The translations under genes were made by a program, and so were the position numbers. Below are positions 1 through 5,987 of a stretch of 5,987 nt of DNA, piece by piece. This stretch comes from Gammaproteobacteria bacterium. GTDB lineage: Bacteria > Pseudomonadota > Gammaproteobacteria > Pseudomonadales > Pseudohongiellaceae. The stretch is taken from contig RKSA01000079.1 in assembly GCA_007571115.1 (NCBI GenBank), positions 1-5,987 on the forward strand. Direction: 5' to 3'. The stretch's first letter is position 1. The number at the start of each line of letters is the position of its first letter. Below the pieces are notes generated by a model, which saw only the letters and a program-made list of their open reading frames with translations, had not been told where the DNA came from and did no database searches.

Positions 1-383
1 CCCAACAGCCCCACAAAGCCAGCCATTATATCCCAGCTTTGCCCGAACCCAGCGCAGCCCCATCGAGGATGGCGAAGCACAACGCCCTGCCTCGCTTGCA
101 GGGCCCGCGACCCGAACCGATCGAGCGAGTCCTGCACGAAGGACTGGCCCGGATAGGCCCAGCGGGAAACCCGTTTTCCGAAACGGATCGCAGGGCCCGG
201 GCGTTCGCTCGCCCCGGATTCGCGAGCCGGCCCCTTCATGCCGGAAAACAGCGGCCCGACAACCGAAAGCCGCATCGACCGGAACGATTTCCGCGTGCCC
301 GGAACCGTCACGCCCCGACAGAGTCCGAAAACGCCGGATTTCTCGCCAGATCGGAGCACTCATGCAATATCCGGGTTAGGCCG
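1..383. other. GC-rich stretch without a convincing gene
   Basis: No believable gene is seen here on either strand. One plus-strand frame stays open from 39 to 491, but its product is dominated by Arg, Pro and Ala with no domain pattern, as expected from GC-rich noncoding DNA, and it runs across the composition change into the AT-rich segment. The stretch contains several short perfect inverted repeats (described separately) and a 10-base direct repeat, GCAGGGCCCG, at 98-107 and 190-199. It may be an intergenic region, the decayed end of a neighbouring gene, or the template of a structured RNA. The sequence alone does not decide between these. Confidence 0.5.
84..293. repeat. Cluster of short perfect hairpins
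   Basis: Several perfect inverted repeats follow one another. GCCCTGC at 84-90 pairs with GCAGGGC at 98-104 (7-bp stem, 7-base loop). AGTCCT at 128-133 pairs with AGGACT at 140-145. CCGTTT at 171-176 pairs with AAACGG at 181-186 around a TCCG tetraloop, and an alternative CGGG/CCCG stem (163-166 with 170-173) competes with it. GGGCG at 199-203 pairs with CGCCC at 210-214. GCGGC at 251-255 pairs with GCCGC at 269-273. CGGAA at 280-284 pairs with TTCCG at 289-293. None is followed by a T-run, so these are not standard terminators. GC-rich DNA makes some of these by chance, but the 7-bp stem and the density are notable. A structured RNA or decayed repeat element is possible and unproven. Confidence 0.4.
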
Positions 384-491
384 ATGAAGAATGCCTCGAT
401 GTGGTGGTATAGTAGCTCTATCTATGCTCTTGCCAAGGGCGCAAATTTTTTGGATGACGAAGTTGAAATTGTCGGGAAAATGCAAAAATGA
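384..491 (+). CDS. Possible 35-aa leader ORF overlapping the KAP gene
   Basis: A short frame starts with ATG at 384 and ends with TGA at 489-491, so its stop overlaps the ATG of the KAP NTPase in the ATGA arrangement typical of translational coupling. The predicted peptide begins MKNASMWWYSSSIY and ends in a mixed acidic and hydrophobic stretch (FLDDEVEIVGKMQK). It has no signal peptide, membrane span or motif that I recognise. The weak ribosome binding site TTAGG lies just upstream (376-380). It sits where the GC-rich left flank turns AT-rich. Its role could be to couple translation to the KAP gene. It could also be a truncated gene end or simply chance; if transcription starts at the extended -10 near 402-410, this ATG would not be in the message. 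Confidence 0.25.
   Translation: MKNASMWWYSSSIYALAKGANFLDDEVEIVGKMQK
402..410 (+). promoter_or_regulatory. Candidate extended -10 promoter for the KAP gene
   Basis: The bases TGGTATAGT match an extended -10 element: TGn followed by TATAGT, one mismatch from TATAAT. No good -35 box is present at the expected distance, which extended -10 promoters tolerate. Transcription would begin near 417, giving a leader of roughly 70 bases before the KAP start codon. This is a pattern match only. Confidence 0.3.
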
Positions 492-1912
492 TGTATGCAG
501 ATTATATAAATGAAGAAGAATTCAAGAAAACCCAGGATGAACACGGTTTTGCCAATGCTGCAAGCTTTGTTGAACCGGACACCGAGAACCTTTGGGGCGA
601 CGACGTGCTGGAAAGAAAGGGATATGCCGACATATTGACTCGCCTTGTCAAGCATCAAACAGAGCCTTTCTTTCTATGCATCGATGGTGCCTGGGGGAGC
701 GGAAAATCGTTCCTGCTTCGGCGATGGCAGCAACAACTGGAAAACGACAAATTCGAGACGATCTATTTCAATTCTTGGGAAGATGATTTCTGCGATGATC
801 CGTTTCTGGCGTTGATTGGGCAAATTTTAGAATCAAAATCATTAGAGGAAAATCACTCCGAGATAGTAAAAAATGTGCGTAACGCAGCAGGAGAACTGAT
901 TAACCAGATCGTTGCAAAAAGCACTGGCATTGACATAAAGAAAATTTCCTATTCCTGCAAAAAAGATGGTATGATAGAAAGTTCTCTTGCCCAGAGAAAA
1001 GAGAAAATCACTCTGAAAAATTTTTTGCAAGAATTGGGAGATAAAATCCATAAAAAAACTGGCAAGCCATTGATTTTCATTATTGATGAGCTTGACCGAT
1101 GCCGACCAGATTTTGCGATAGAACTGCTCGAACGCGTGAAACATATTTTTGACGCTCCCAATATGGTTTTTGTATTCGGCATTAACAAATCACAACTGGA
1201 GAAATCTGTCAAATCATTTTATGGAGAAATTGATGCCGAAATGTATTTTCGAAGATTTTTTGATTTTGTCTTGAAAATTCCAGAGCCTGATGCTAAGGCA
1301 TTCTTGAATCACTTGCTGGAAAAATTTGAATTGCCAAAGCTTCATGAGAAGTTATCAAAAAAAATATGTTATGCCGACCGTGATGCATACGAACCTCATT
1401 CGAGATTTTTTAATAAAGAATTTCATGCTTTTTTGTGCCTTAATTGGCATCTTTCCTTGCGAGATATGGAGCATTACGTAAGAAGCATAGTGTATATTGG
1501 AAAAATCATGAAGCCGTCCGAGGATATTTTTCCAAGAATTGTTTCAGTGCTAATTTTGTTGAAACTGGCTAACCCAGAACTTTATGATGGATACATGAAT
1601 TATTCGAAGAATTCGCGAGATATGATGAATTTCCTACACAAATCACATGCATATGTAAAAAGAATCAAGGATCAAGCGATTATACTGGAATATGAGTTGT
1701 ATGCCCTTGATAGCGGAAATGGAGTAGACATCTTCAAGAGAGTTAATGAGATTCTTTCCTTAGGAAAACATTCAGGTATTATGTCAGATTTTGCTCACTC
1801 AAATAGTGATGAATTCATGAAAATTATCAAGCATGCGAAACCACATCGTTTGGGTGACGCTTGTGAAATAAAGAGAGACGATCTACGCATCTGGGTTGAT
1901 ATGATCCGATAG
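488..1912 (+). CDS. KAP-family P-loop NTPase
   Basis: This 474-aa protein is a predicted ATPase of the KAP family, named after Kidins220/ARMS and PifA; F-plasmid PifA excludes phage T7. The Walker A loop is GAWGSGKS at residues 67-74. The family motif FNSWEDDFCDDPFLAL follows near residues 94-109. Walker B is LIFIIDELDRCRPD at 195-208, with D200 and E201 as the acidic pair. The strand MVFVFGIN (226-233) and YFRRFFDF (253-260) match the conserved sensor region, and SLRDME (323-328) matches the C-terminal helical part. Unlike many bacterial KAP proteins it shows no membrane helices between Walker A and B, so it is probably cytosolic. The ATG at 488 is chosen because it overlaps the preceding short frame; a second ATG follows at 491. 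Ribosome binding is weak (GGGAAAA around 475). The gene is markedly AT-rich beside GC-rich neighbours, pointing to horizontal transfer. It converges on the DUF499 gene. The family call is firm; a defence role is inferred. Confidence 0.92.
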   Translation: MMYADYINEEEFKKTQDEHGFANAASFVEPDTENLWGDDVLERKGYADILTRLVKHQTEPFFLCIDGAWGSGKSFLLRRWQQQLENDKFETIYFNSWEDDFCDDPFLALIGQILESKSLEENHSEIVKNVRNAAGELINQIVAKSTGIDIKKISYSCKKDGMIESSLAQRKEKITLKNFLQELGDKIHKKTGKPLIFIIDELDRCRPDFAIELLERVKHIFDAPNMVFVFGINKSQLEKSVKSFYGEIDAEMYFRRFFDFVLKIPEPDAKAFLNHLLEKFELPKLHEKLSKKICYADRDAYEPHSRFFNKEFHAFLCLNWHLSLRDMEHYVRSIVYIGKIMKPSEDIFPRIVSVLILLKLANPELYDGYMNYSKNSRDMMNFLHKSHAYVKRIKDQAIILEYELYALDSGNGVDIFKRVNEILSLGKHSGIMSDFAHSNSDEFMKIIKHAKPHRLGDACEIKRDDLRIWVDMIR

Positions 1913-1945
1913 TGTCATGCCTGTGGCGAAGCAGCAAGGTGTCAC

Positions 1946-1957
1946 TGCAATTCATGG
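1946..1957. repeat. 12-bp direct repeat, copy 1
   Basis: TGCAATTCATGG lies in the convergent gap between the KAP and DUF499 genes and recurs exactly, in the same orientation, at 5323-5334. The two copies bracket the DUF499 gene. One such match can arise by chance in a window of this size, so only the position makes it worth recording. The rest of the 68-base gap (1913-1980) shows no clear terminator hairpin. Confidence 0.35.
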
Positions 1958-1980
1958 CCGCTCCCGGCGAAACCGACTCG

Positions 1981-4900
1981 CTATTCTTCCAGATGCAGGT
2001 TGATCTTGGCATCTTTTAACAGCTTGTTGACGGTTGATCGCAGTTCGGGACTTGTCTTGCTGTGGCCGTCTCCCAAGCTGATGCGGACTTGCAGTTGCAA
2101 CGGCACGCCAGCAGCAGCTTCGACGATCTTTTCCAAGACTTCCGCCAAGTCCTGGAATTCGTGAGGCTCCAAGTCGGCGACGCCCGTGGACGTGCCTTTT
2201 GGCGGCGGCGCAGAGGTGCTGCTGGGCTCGGCAACGCCGGGTTTCTGGCTGGGAACGACCAATGTGACATCTGCTGCTCCGCTCACATCGCAAGGCCAAG
2301 GGCCGCAGTTGGCGGCCTTTTCGAGCCAGCGCGCTGCAAGCGCATTTTTGATCGCCTCGCACACAACGGGCCAAGGCGGCTGAGCGCCGATTTGCGTTGC
2401 AAGCGCTGCCGACAGCGCTGCCGCATTGACCTGCCCGTTCTTCCACGCTTCGGGAAGAGTCTCCTTGGTCAGCCGGTTAACCGCCGGTGGTTGCAACGGA
2501 GCTCGCAATTCGGCGGAATCCGTCAGCACGCCCGCTGGCACAGGCTCGCCCTGAAAGCTCGAAGGCCCGTTCACGAGCCACAGAATGCCTTGGCTGACGG
2601 CTTCGGAGATGGCCGCCTCGACGATTTCGCCTGGGCAGGCCGGGATGTCGACTGGCTCCTCGTAGCCTTCTCTTTGCACGGCCACGGTCATCCCTCCCGC
2701 GAAATATGCAAGGACATTGGTGACCTTGATCGGCTCGCCGCCCCATAAGCCGGGCAGCACTTCGGGTGACAGGAGGCGAGGTGTGAGTTCGGAAAGCTTC
2801 GCCTGGCCAGGCAGGTGCAACTCGAGGGCAGGCTCGTTTCGCGCAGTTTCCTCGATCGCCGTCCGCCACCAGGTTTTCATGGACTTGTCAGGTCGCGGCA
2901 GTGTTGCGACGAACATGCCGTCACGAACGCCCTGATCGATGGTGTCGAGGATTTCCTTGTGCCGCAGCATTTTCGGCAACTTCGCGTGCTCGGCGAAGGC
3001 GCCGACGAGATCCTTGACACGGCGCGAAGGTTCGTCGTCCCGCCAAAGGTCATAGGGGCCGCCTGGCAGCATCGCCTCGGCGCTGATCGCGGTCTCGCTG
3101 ATTCGGGCGCGACGGTCCGCCTTGACGGTTGCAAACAGGGGCTCTGCTGCGACGGTCACCTTGAACGCCTGAATTTCGTTGCTCTCGTTGACGGTGACGA
3201 TGATCGACCATGCCTGCCGGATCGCTTCGGGGATGCGGCTGCGCGCCTGCTGTATCGAACTGGCAAGCGTCGCTTCGCGAACCAAGTCTTGCTCCTGCTT
3301 GCCAAGCTGCTCGCGGACTTCCTCCCAGCCCAGCCACTCGCGGATGCGTGCGCGGGCCGCTTCAAGCCCGTCGCGAGAAGGGACTGCAAGAACGAGCGCA
3401 TTGCGCCTGATGCGAGGCCGGTCCGGCCCGGTCGTCTCGTCGATGAAGCGCTTTGCCGCAGAACTGGGCTTGCCCGAATCGGAAACTGCTTCTGGCCCCA
3501 GCACGGCGAAGTGGAAAGCGTCGTCGTCCTGGATATCGCGCGGGCGCTCTGGCAAGGCATGAACGCGTGCGCCTGCTTCCTTGGCGCCTTGGCTGAGGTT
3601 CTTGGCTCGCCGCACTTCGTCGAGCAGCTTTTGCTCGACGAGTTCGGGAGTGACGCGATTGGCGCAGGCGTCGTCGTGCATCTGCTTCAAGTTGGGGCGG
3701 TTGCCGAGCCGCCAGACCTTCGGCAGCACTCCGGGGCCGTCGATGGACGCGTCGGCGAATTCGGAGTCGTCGAGGAACCAGGAAAGTTCGGCCCAGCGAC
3801 GCAGAGCCTTTTCGAGTTCGATGCGATTCGGGCTCGTCGCGGCGACGAGCGCCATCAATTCTGGCGTATGCGCTTTCTGGCCGATCGGCTGCGAACTGAG
3901 GAACGTCGCGCAGACCGACTGCTCGATTTCCCGGAACTGTAACGCCGGCTGCTCCTCCTGAATCGTTCGCGCCTTGGCCAACTCGCCTTCGAGGACTGCA
4001 TTCCAGTCGTTGCCAGCGCTATCGGTCACTTCGCGAGTCGCGGTGCCGGCAAGTTCCCGGGCCGCTTCGGCGAGGGTATCCTTGCCAGGAGCAGACAGGA
4101 ACACGTTGGGGCCGACCAGAGGCGCTTTGTCCCAGCTTTCGGCATCACGCAACGCTATCGCGAAAGTCCTGAGAATGCCGCGGGTGCGCTGGAAGCCGTC
4201 GAGTTGCGTCCACTTGGTATAGAAAACCTCGGTCAGATCGGGGTGGAACGGAAAGCTTTGCAGAAACCGCTGCTCGGTGCTCGCCCGGTTCTTGCGCACC
4301 GATTCGTCGATCCTGGCGATGTTGGCGACTACCGCCGTGACATGTGGCTGGAAGGAACCGTGGTCTGTGATCGTTTCGGGCTCGAAAAAGCGCCGCCGCA
4401 ATACTTCGGCGACGTCCTGCTTCTGCACGGGCTGGATTCCTTCCTCGCGTTGCCGGTTGAAAATGTCGAAGATTTGCTGGGTCAGCTCCTTGCCGAGCGT
4501 ATCGCTCTTGCCGGGGTCGGAGGCGAGCAGCGAAGCGACCAGGGCACAATGGTCGACCCGGGTCACCGCCTGGCACAGGTACTGGAAGAAATTGATGAGC
4601 CGGGTGCGCCAATGCTCCGCCATCGCCGCCTTCTCGCGCGCGTACATGAGCACTTCGTCGATCAGGACCAAGGTCGCGAGCCCGTCGGCCTGTGGCTGCG
4701 CCAACAGTTCGGCAAGCAGCGGCTCCGCTGGCGGAGTCTCGCGTTCCTCGCTCGCGCCGTCGGGGTGCAGCGCCCGCAAGCCGTCCTCGCCAGCGATCTG
4801 GAATGCCAGCACGCTCCAGGGTTGCTTGAGCCAGCGAAGCTTGCCATCGGGGCCGCGAACTTCCATGCCCTTTTCCACGTCGAGTTTGTCGAAGCAAAGC

Positions 4901-5301
4901 GCCACGACTCGCGCCGCAGGAAGCTCGATGCCGGCATGAGACCGGAAATGATCGACTGCGGGAAGCGCCGGCAGGGATTGCGGGGCCCGCGCGAGGTGGC
5001 AGAGCGTGACCAGGGTATGCGTTTTGCCGCCGCCATAGGTCAGCTCGAGTTGGCGGATCGCCTTGGTGTTCTTGCCAGCGAGACGCTGCGCCACGTCCCG
5101 CGCGAGGTCGCGCAGGGGGAGGGTCGGATACGTCAGCGCGAAAAACCGTTCCGGATCTTCGTAGATCGGTCGCGTTCCCCGCTGCATCGCCACATCGTGC
5201 AAATCGGCCGCGAAGTCGGCAAGCGAAAGCTCGCCCGTGCGCACATCCTCGCGCAAGCGCACGACTTCGTGCCAAGGTTTCCAGGAAAGGGTTTTTGGCA
5301 T
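1981..5301 (-). CDS. DUF499 (COG1483) family ATPase
   Basis: This intact 1106-aa protein matches the DUF499 family of large predicted AAA+-type ATPases found with DUF1156 methylases in defence islands. The N-terminus (SWKPWHEVVRLREDVRTGEL) and YEDPERFFALTYPT near residues 47-60 are typical of the family. The Walker A region is LELTYGGGKTHT at 85-96, with the characteristic GGGKTH core and K93. Walker B is TLVLIDEV at 210-217, with D215 and E216. A Pro/Ser-rich linker at about 1018-1040 leads to a separate final domain of 66 residues (1041-1106). No membrane segment or signal peptide is seen, so it should be cytosolic. The ATG at 5301 is supported by GAGAGG five bases upstream. It is the last gene seen in the minus-strand operon, 27 bases after the stop of the small ATPase remnant. 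It probably works with the methylase in a modification-linked anti-phage system; its exact biochemical action is not evident from the sequence. Confidence 0.93.
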   Translation of the reverse strand: MPKTLSWKPWHEVVRLREDVRTGELSLADFAADLHDVAMQRGTRPIYEDPERFFALTYPTLPLRDLARDVAQRLAGKNTKAIRQLELTYGGGKTHTLVTLCHLARAPQSLPALPAVDHFRSHAGIELPAARVVALCFDKLDVEKGMEVRGPDGKLRWLKQPWSVLAFQIAGEDGLRALHPDGASEERETPPAEPLLAELLAQPQADGLATLVLIDEVLMYAREKAAMAEHWRTRLINFFQYLCQAVTRVDHCALVASLLASDPGKSDTLGKELTQQIFDIFNRQREEGIQPVQKQDVAEVLRRRFFEPETITDHGSFQPHVTAVVANIARIDESVRKNRASTEQRFLQSFPFHPDLTEVFYTKWTQLDGFQRTRGILRTFAIALRDAESWDKAPLVGPNVFLSAPGKDTLAEAARELAGTATREVTDSAGNDWNAVLEGELAKARTIQEEQPALQFREIEQSVCATFLSSQPIGQKAHTPELMALVAATSPNRIELEKALRRWAELSWFLDDSEFADASIDGPGVLPKVWRLGNRPNLKQMHDDACANRVTPELVEQKLLDEVRRAKNLSQGAKEAGARVHALPERPRDIQDDDAFHFAVLGPEAVSDSGKPSSAAKRFIDETTGPDRPRIRRNALVLAVPSRDGLEAARARIREWLGWEEVREQLGKQEQDLVREATLASSIQQARSRIPEAIRQAWSIIVTVNESNEIQAFKVTVAAEPLFATVKADRRARISETAISAEAMLPGGPYDLWRDDEPSRRVKDLVGAFAEHAKLPKMLRHKEILDTIDQGVRDGMFVATLPRPDKSMKTWWRTAIEETARNEPALELHLPGQAKLSELTPRLLSPEVLPGLWGGEPIKVTNVLAYFAGGMTVAVQREGYEEPVDIPACPGEIVEAAISEAVSQGILWLVNGPSSFQGEPVPAGVLTDSAELRAPLQPPAVNRLTKETLPEAWKNGQVNAAALSAALATQIGAQPPWPVVCEAIKNALAARWLEKAANCGPWPCDVSGAADVTLVVPSQKPGVAEPSSTSAPPPKGTSTGVADLEPHEFQDLAEVLEKIVEAAAGVPLQLQVRISLGDGHSKTSPELRSTVNKLLKDAKINLHLEE

Positions 5302-5306
5302 GTCAA

Positions 5307-5312
5307 CCTCTC
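5307..5312 (-). promoter_or_regulatory. Ribosome binding site of the DUF499 gene
   Basis: Read on the minus strand, GAGAGG stands five bases before the ATG at 5301. It fixes this start and allows the DUF499 protein to be made independently of the preceding small frame. Confidence 0.7.
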
Positions 5313-5322
5313 TTGACGAATT

Positions 5323-5334
5323 TGCAATTCATGG
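5323..5334. repeat. 12-bp direct repeat, copy 2
   Basis: TGCAATTCATGG is identical to 1946-1957 and in the same orientation. It spans the stop codon of the small ATPase remnant and lies just upstream of the DUF499 ribosome binding site. See copy 1 for the caution about chance. Confidence 0.35.
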
Positions 5335-5514
5335 ATGCGCTTCGATACGCCGGGCGAGAGCGTCTTCCATCCAGCCGCTGGCGAGCGGTCGTGCCTGGCC
5401 TTGCGATTGGCGAAGCTGTTTGGCGTTGGTGCCGACGATCACGGTGAAGGGGCCAACGGACAAGGTCTCGTCGGCGAAGTTCTTGCAGTCTTGCAGTTGC
5501 AGCGATGTGATCAT
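5329..5514 (-). pseudogene. Remnant of a RecF/SMC-like AAA ATPase
   Basis: This 61-codon frame begins like the small RecF/SMC-like (ABC-type) ATPases of defence islands: MITSLQLQDCKNFADETL, then VGPFTVIVGTNA at residues 20-31. In intact relatives GTNA continues as the Walker A loop GTNASGKS and a protein of several hundred residues. Here the loop breaks after NA. The next 30 residues (KQLRQSQGQARPLASGWMED and onward) lack the catalytic lysine context, Walker B and signature motif, so no ATPase activity is possible. The frame is still coupled: its ATG overlaps the methylase stop, and GGAAG stands seven bases upstream. The simplest reading is a large internal deletion in a former third operon gene, with the tail possibly from the original C-terminus. 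A functional short peptide is a less likely alternative. The N-terminal match is strong; the origin of the tail is uncertain. Confidence 0.7.
5511..5514 (-). promoter_or_regulatory. ATGA stop/start overlap (translational coupling)
   Basis: On the minus strand the bases ATGA contain the ATG of the ATPase remnant (5514-5512) and the TGA of the methylase (5513-5511). This one-base-shifted overlap is typical of genes in one operon whose translation is linked. It shows that whatever happened inside the remnant left its start region intact. Confidence 0.75.
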
Positions 5515-5987
5515 GGCGTTGCTTCCAGCTTGAGTGCTGTCTGGCTCGACTTGCCGAGGCCGGCGCGGCTAGCGAGATGGTTGGACAACGATTCCAGGGT
5601 GGCGCGTTCCTGGGAGTCCGCCGGGGCGAGTTCGATCAGTGCCTGGAGCAGCCTGCCGAACAAGGCGTGGCGGCCGAGACTGTGGTCATCGACATAGCCA
5701 TTCACGCGGGCCTCGTCGCCGGCCTGCCAAAGATGCATGAGCCGGTGCACGCGGTCGATCAGCGGCACGGGCCTGCCGCCCGGGGCTTCGTAGCCGAGCC
5801 ACTTTGCCTTGCGCTTGCTCCACGGCAGCAACTTGATCTTGCCTCCCTTGCCGCTGGCACCAGCGGCATCGTCATCGCTGGCGTTGCCGTCTGCGGGCTC
5901 GTCGGCTTCGGCTTGACCTGCGCGGGCGAGGATCTGCCAGCGATCCGACAGTTCACGGTCGGAAAGATTGCACGACAGGGCATAGAG
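5511..5987 (-). CDS. DUF1156 DNA methylase (COG1743), C-terminal part
   Basis: The frame is open from the right edge to a TGA at 5511-5513, giving the last 158 residues; the start and the catalytic domain are outside the window. The family consists of large adenine-specific DNA methylases with a Zn-ribbon that would modify host DNA. Recognisable C-terminal parts, in order, are LYALSCNLSDRELSDRWQIL at the edge (as in the YAL-C-region of relatives), a low-complexity acidic and Gly-rich linker, KIKLLPWSKRKAKWLGYE, then PVPLIDRVHRLMHLWQAGDE, and finally ALFGRLLQALIEL and LESLSNHLASR. An apparent internal start (TTG at 5831) is not the real one, because the frame continues upstream without a stop and the family match extends across it. 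The catalytic motif cannot be seen. Its stop overlaps the start of the ATPase remnant, and the DUF499 ATPase follows, the usual partner. Confidence 0.85.
   Translation of the reverse strand, partial: LYALSCNLSDRELSDRWQILARAGQAEADEPADGNASDDDAAGASGKGGKIKLLPWSKRKAKWLGYEAPGGRPVPLIDRVHRLMHLWQAGDEARVNGYVDDHSLGRHALFGRLLQALIELAPADSQERATLESLSNHLASRAGLGKSSQTALKLEATP

Noticed and set aside
39..491. 150-codon open frame on the plus strand
   Set aside because: Composition is Arg/Pro/Ala-rich without any domain pattern, and the frame crosses the boundary between GC-rich and AT-rich DNA; only the last 35 codons are discussed separately.
1913..1980. Terminator between the convergent genes
   Set aside because: No stable GC-rich hairpin followed by a T-run is visible on either strand.
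1827..2012. 61-codon minus-strand frame across the KAP 3' end and the DUF499 3' end
   Set aside because: Most of it is antisense to KAP or overlaps the DUF499 end; only the stub near 1955 is mentioned, as a weak possibility of a lost gene.
2815..3942. 375-codon open frame on the plus strand opposite the DUF499 gene
   Set aside because: It is antisense to a well-supported gene in GC-rich DNA, where long antisense frames are expected; its product shows no family motif.
4145..5275. 376-codon frame on the minus strand in another frame of DUF499
   Set aside because: Arg/Ala/Gly-rich out-of-frame reading of the real gene, with no independent start signal.
4204..5316. 370-codon open frame on the plus strand opposite the N-terminal half of DUF499
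   Set aside because: Antisense shadow of the Walker A and B coding region; no recognisable domain.
5759..5983. 74-codon minus-strand frame near the right edge
   Set aside because: It lies out of frame with the methylase reading, which is open through the same bases and matches the DUF1156 C-terminus.
1..5987. CRISPR array, tRNA, rRNA or transposase
   Set aside because: No regularly spaced repeats, tRNA-like cloverleaf, rRNA-like stretch or transposase motif was seen.

Overview
The window looks like part of an accessory (defence-type) island in a GC-rich bacterium, probably a pseudomonadote judging by the style of the GC-rich proteins; the sequence does not allow a finer call. Two kinds of DNA are joined. 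The right two thirds (about 1981-5987) is GC-rich with dense coding on the minus strand. The segment from about 390 to 1912 is clearly AT-rich, with many A and T runs, and is coded on the plus strand. This contrast suggests that the plus-strand gene has a separate, horizontally acquired origin.

Layout from left to right: (1) 1-383 is GC-rich, has no convincing gene, and is unusually rich in short perfect hairpins. (2) At 384-491 lie a candidate 35-codon leader ORF and a possible extended -10 promoter, at the point where composition changes. (3) 488-1912 (+) encodes a 474-aa soluble KAP-family P-loop NTPase, the family of the phage-exclusion protein PifA. (4) 1913-1980 is a short convergent gap without an obvious terminator. 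(5) 1981-5301 (-) encodes an intact 1106-aa DUF499 (COG1483) ATPase. (6) 5329-5514 (-) is a 61-codon remnant of a RecF/SMC-like ATPase: it keeps the N-terminal strand region up to the start of the Walker A loop and then loses family resemblance. (7) 5511-5987 (-) is the C-terminal end of a DUF1156 (COG1743) adenine-specific DNA methylase that runs off the right edge.

The minus-strand genes form one operon read from right to left: methylase, remnant, DUF499 ATPase. The methylase stop overlaps the remnant start (ATGA), and the DUF499 gene follows 27 bases after the remnant stop with a good ribosome binding site. DUF1156 methylase plus DUF499 ATPase is a recurring pair in bacterial and archaeal defence islands; usual partners such as a helicase are not in this window and could lie to the right. 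The KAP NTPase converges on this operon and may be a second, independent defence gene or an added module. The most notable points are the collapsed third ATPase kept in frame inside the operon, the KAP gene next to a modification-type cassette, and the hairpin-rich leader region.
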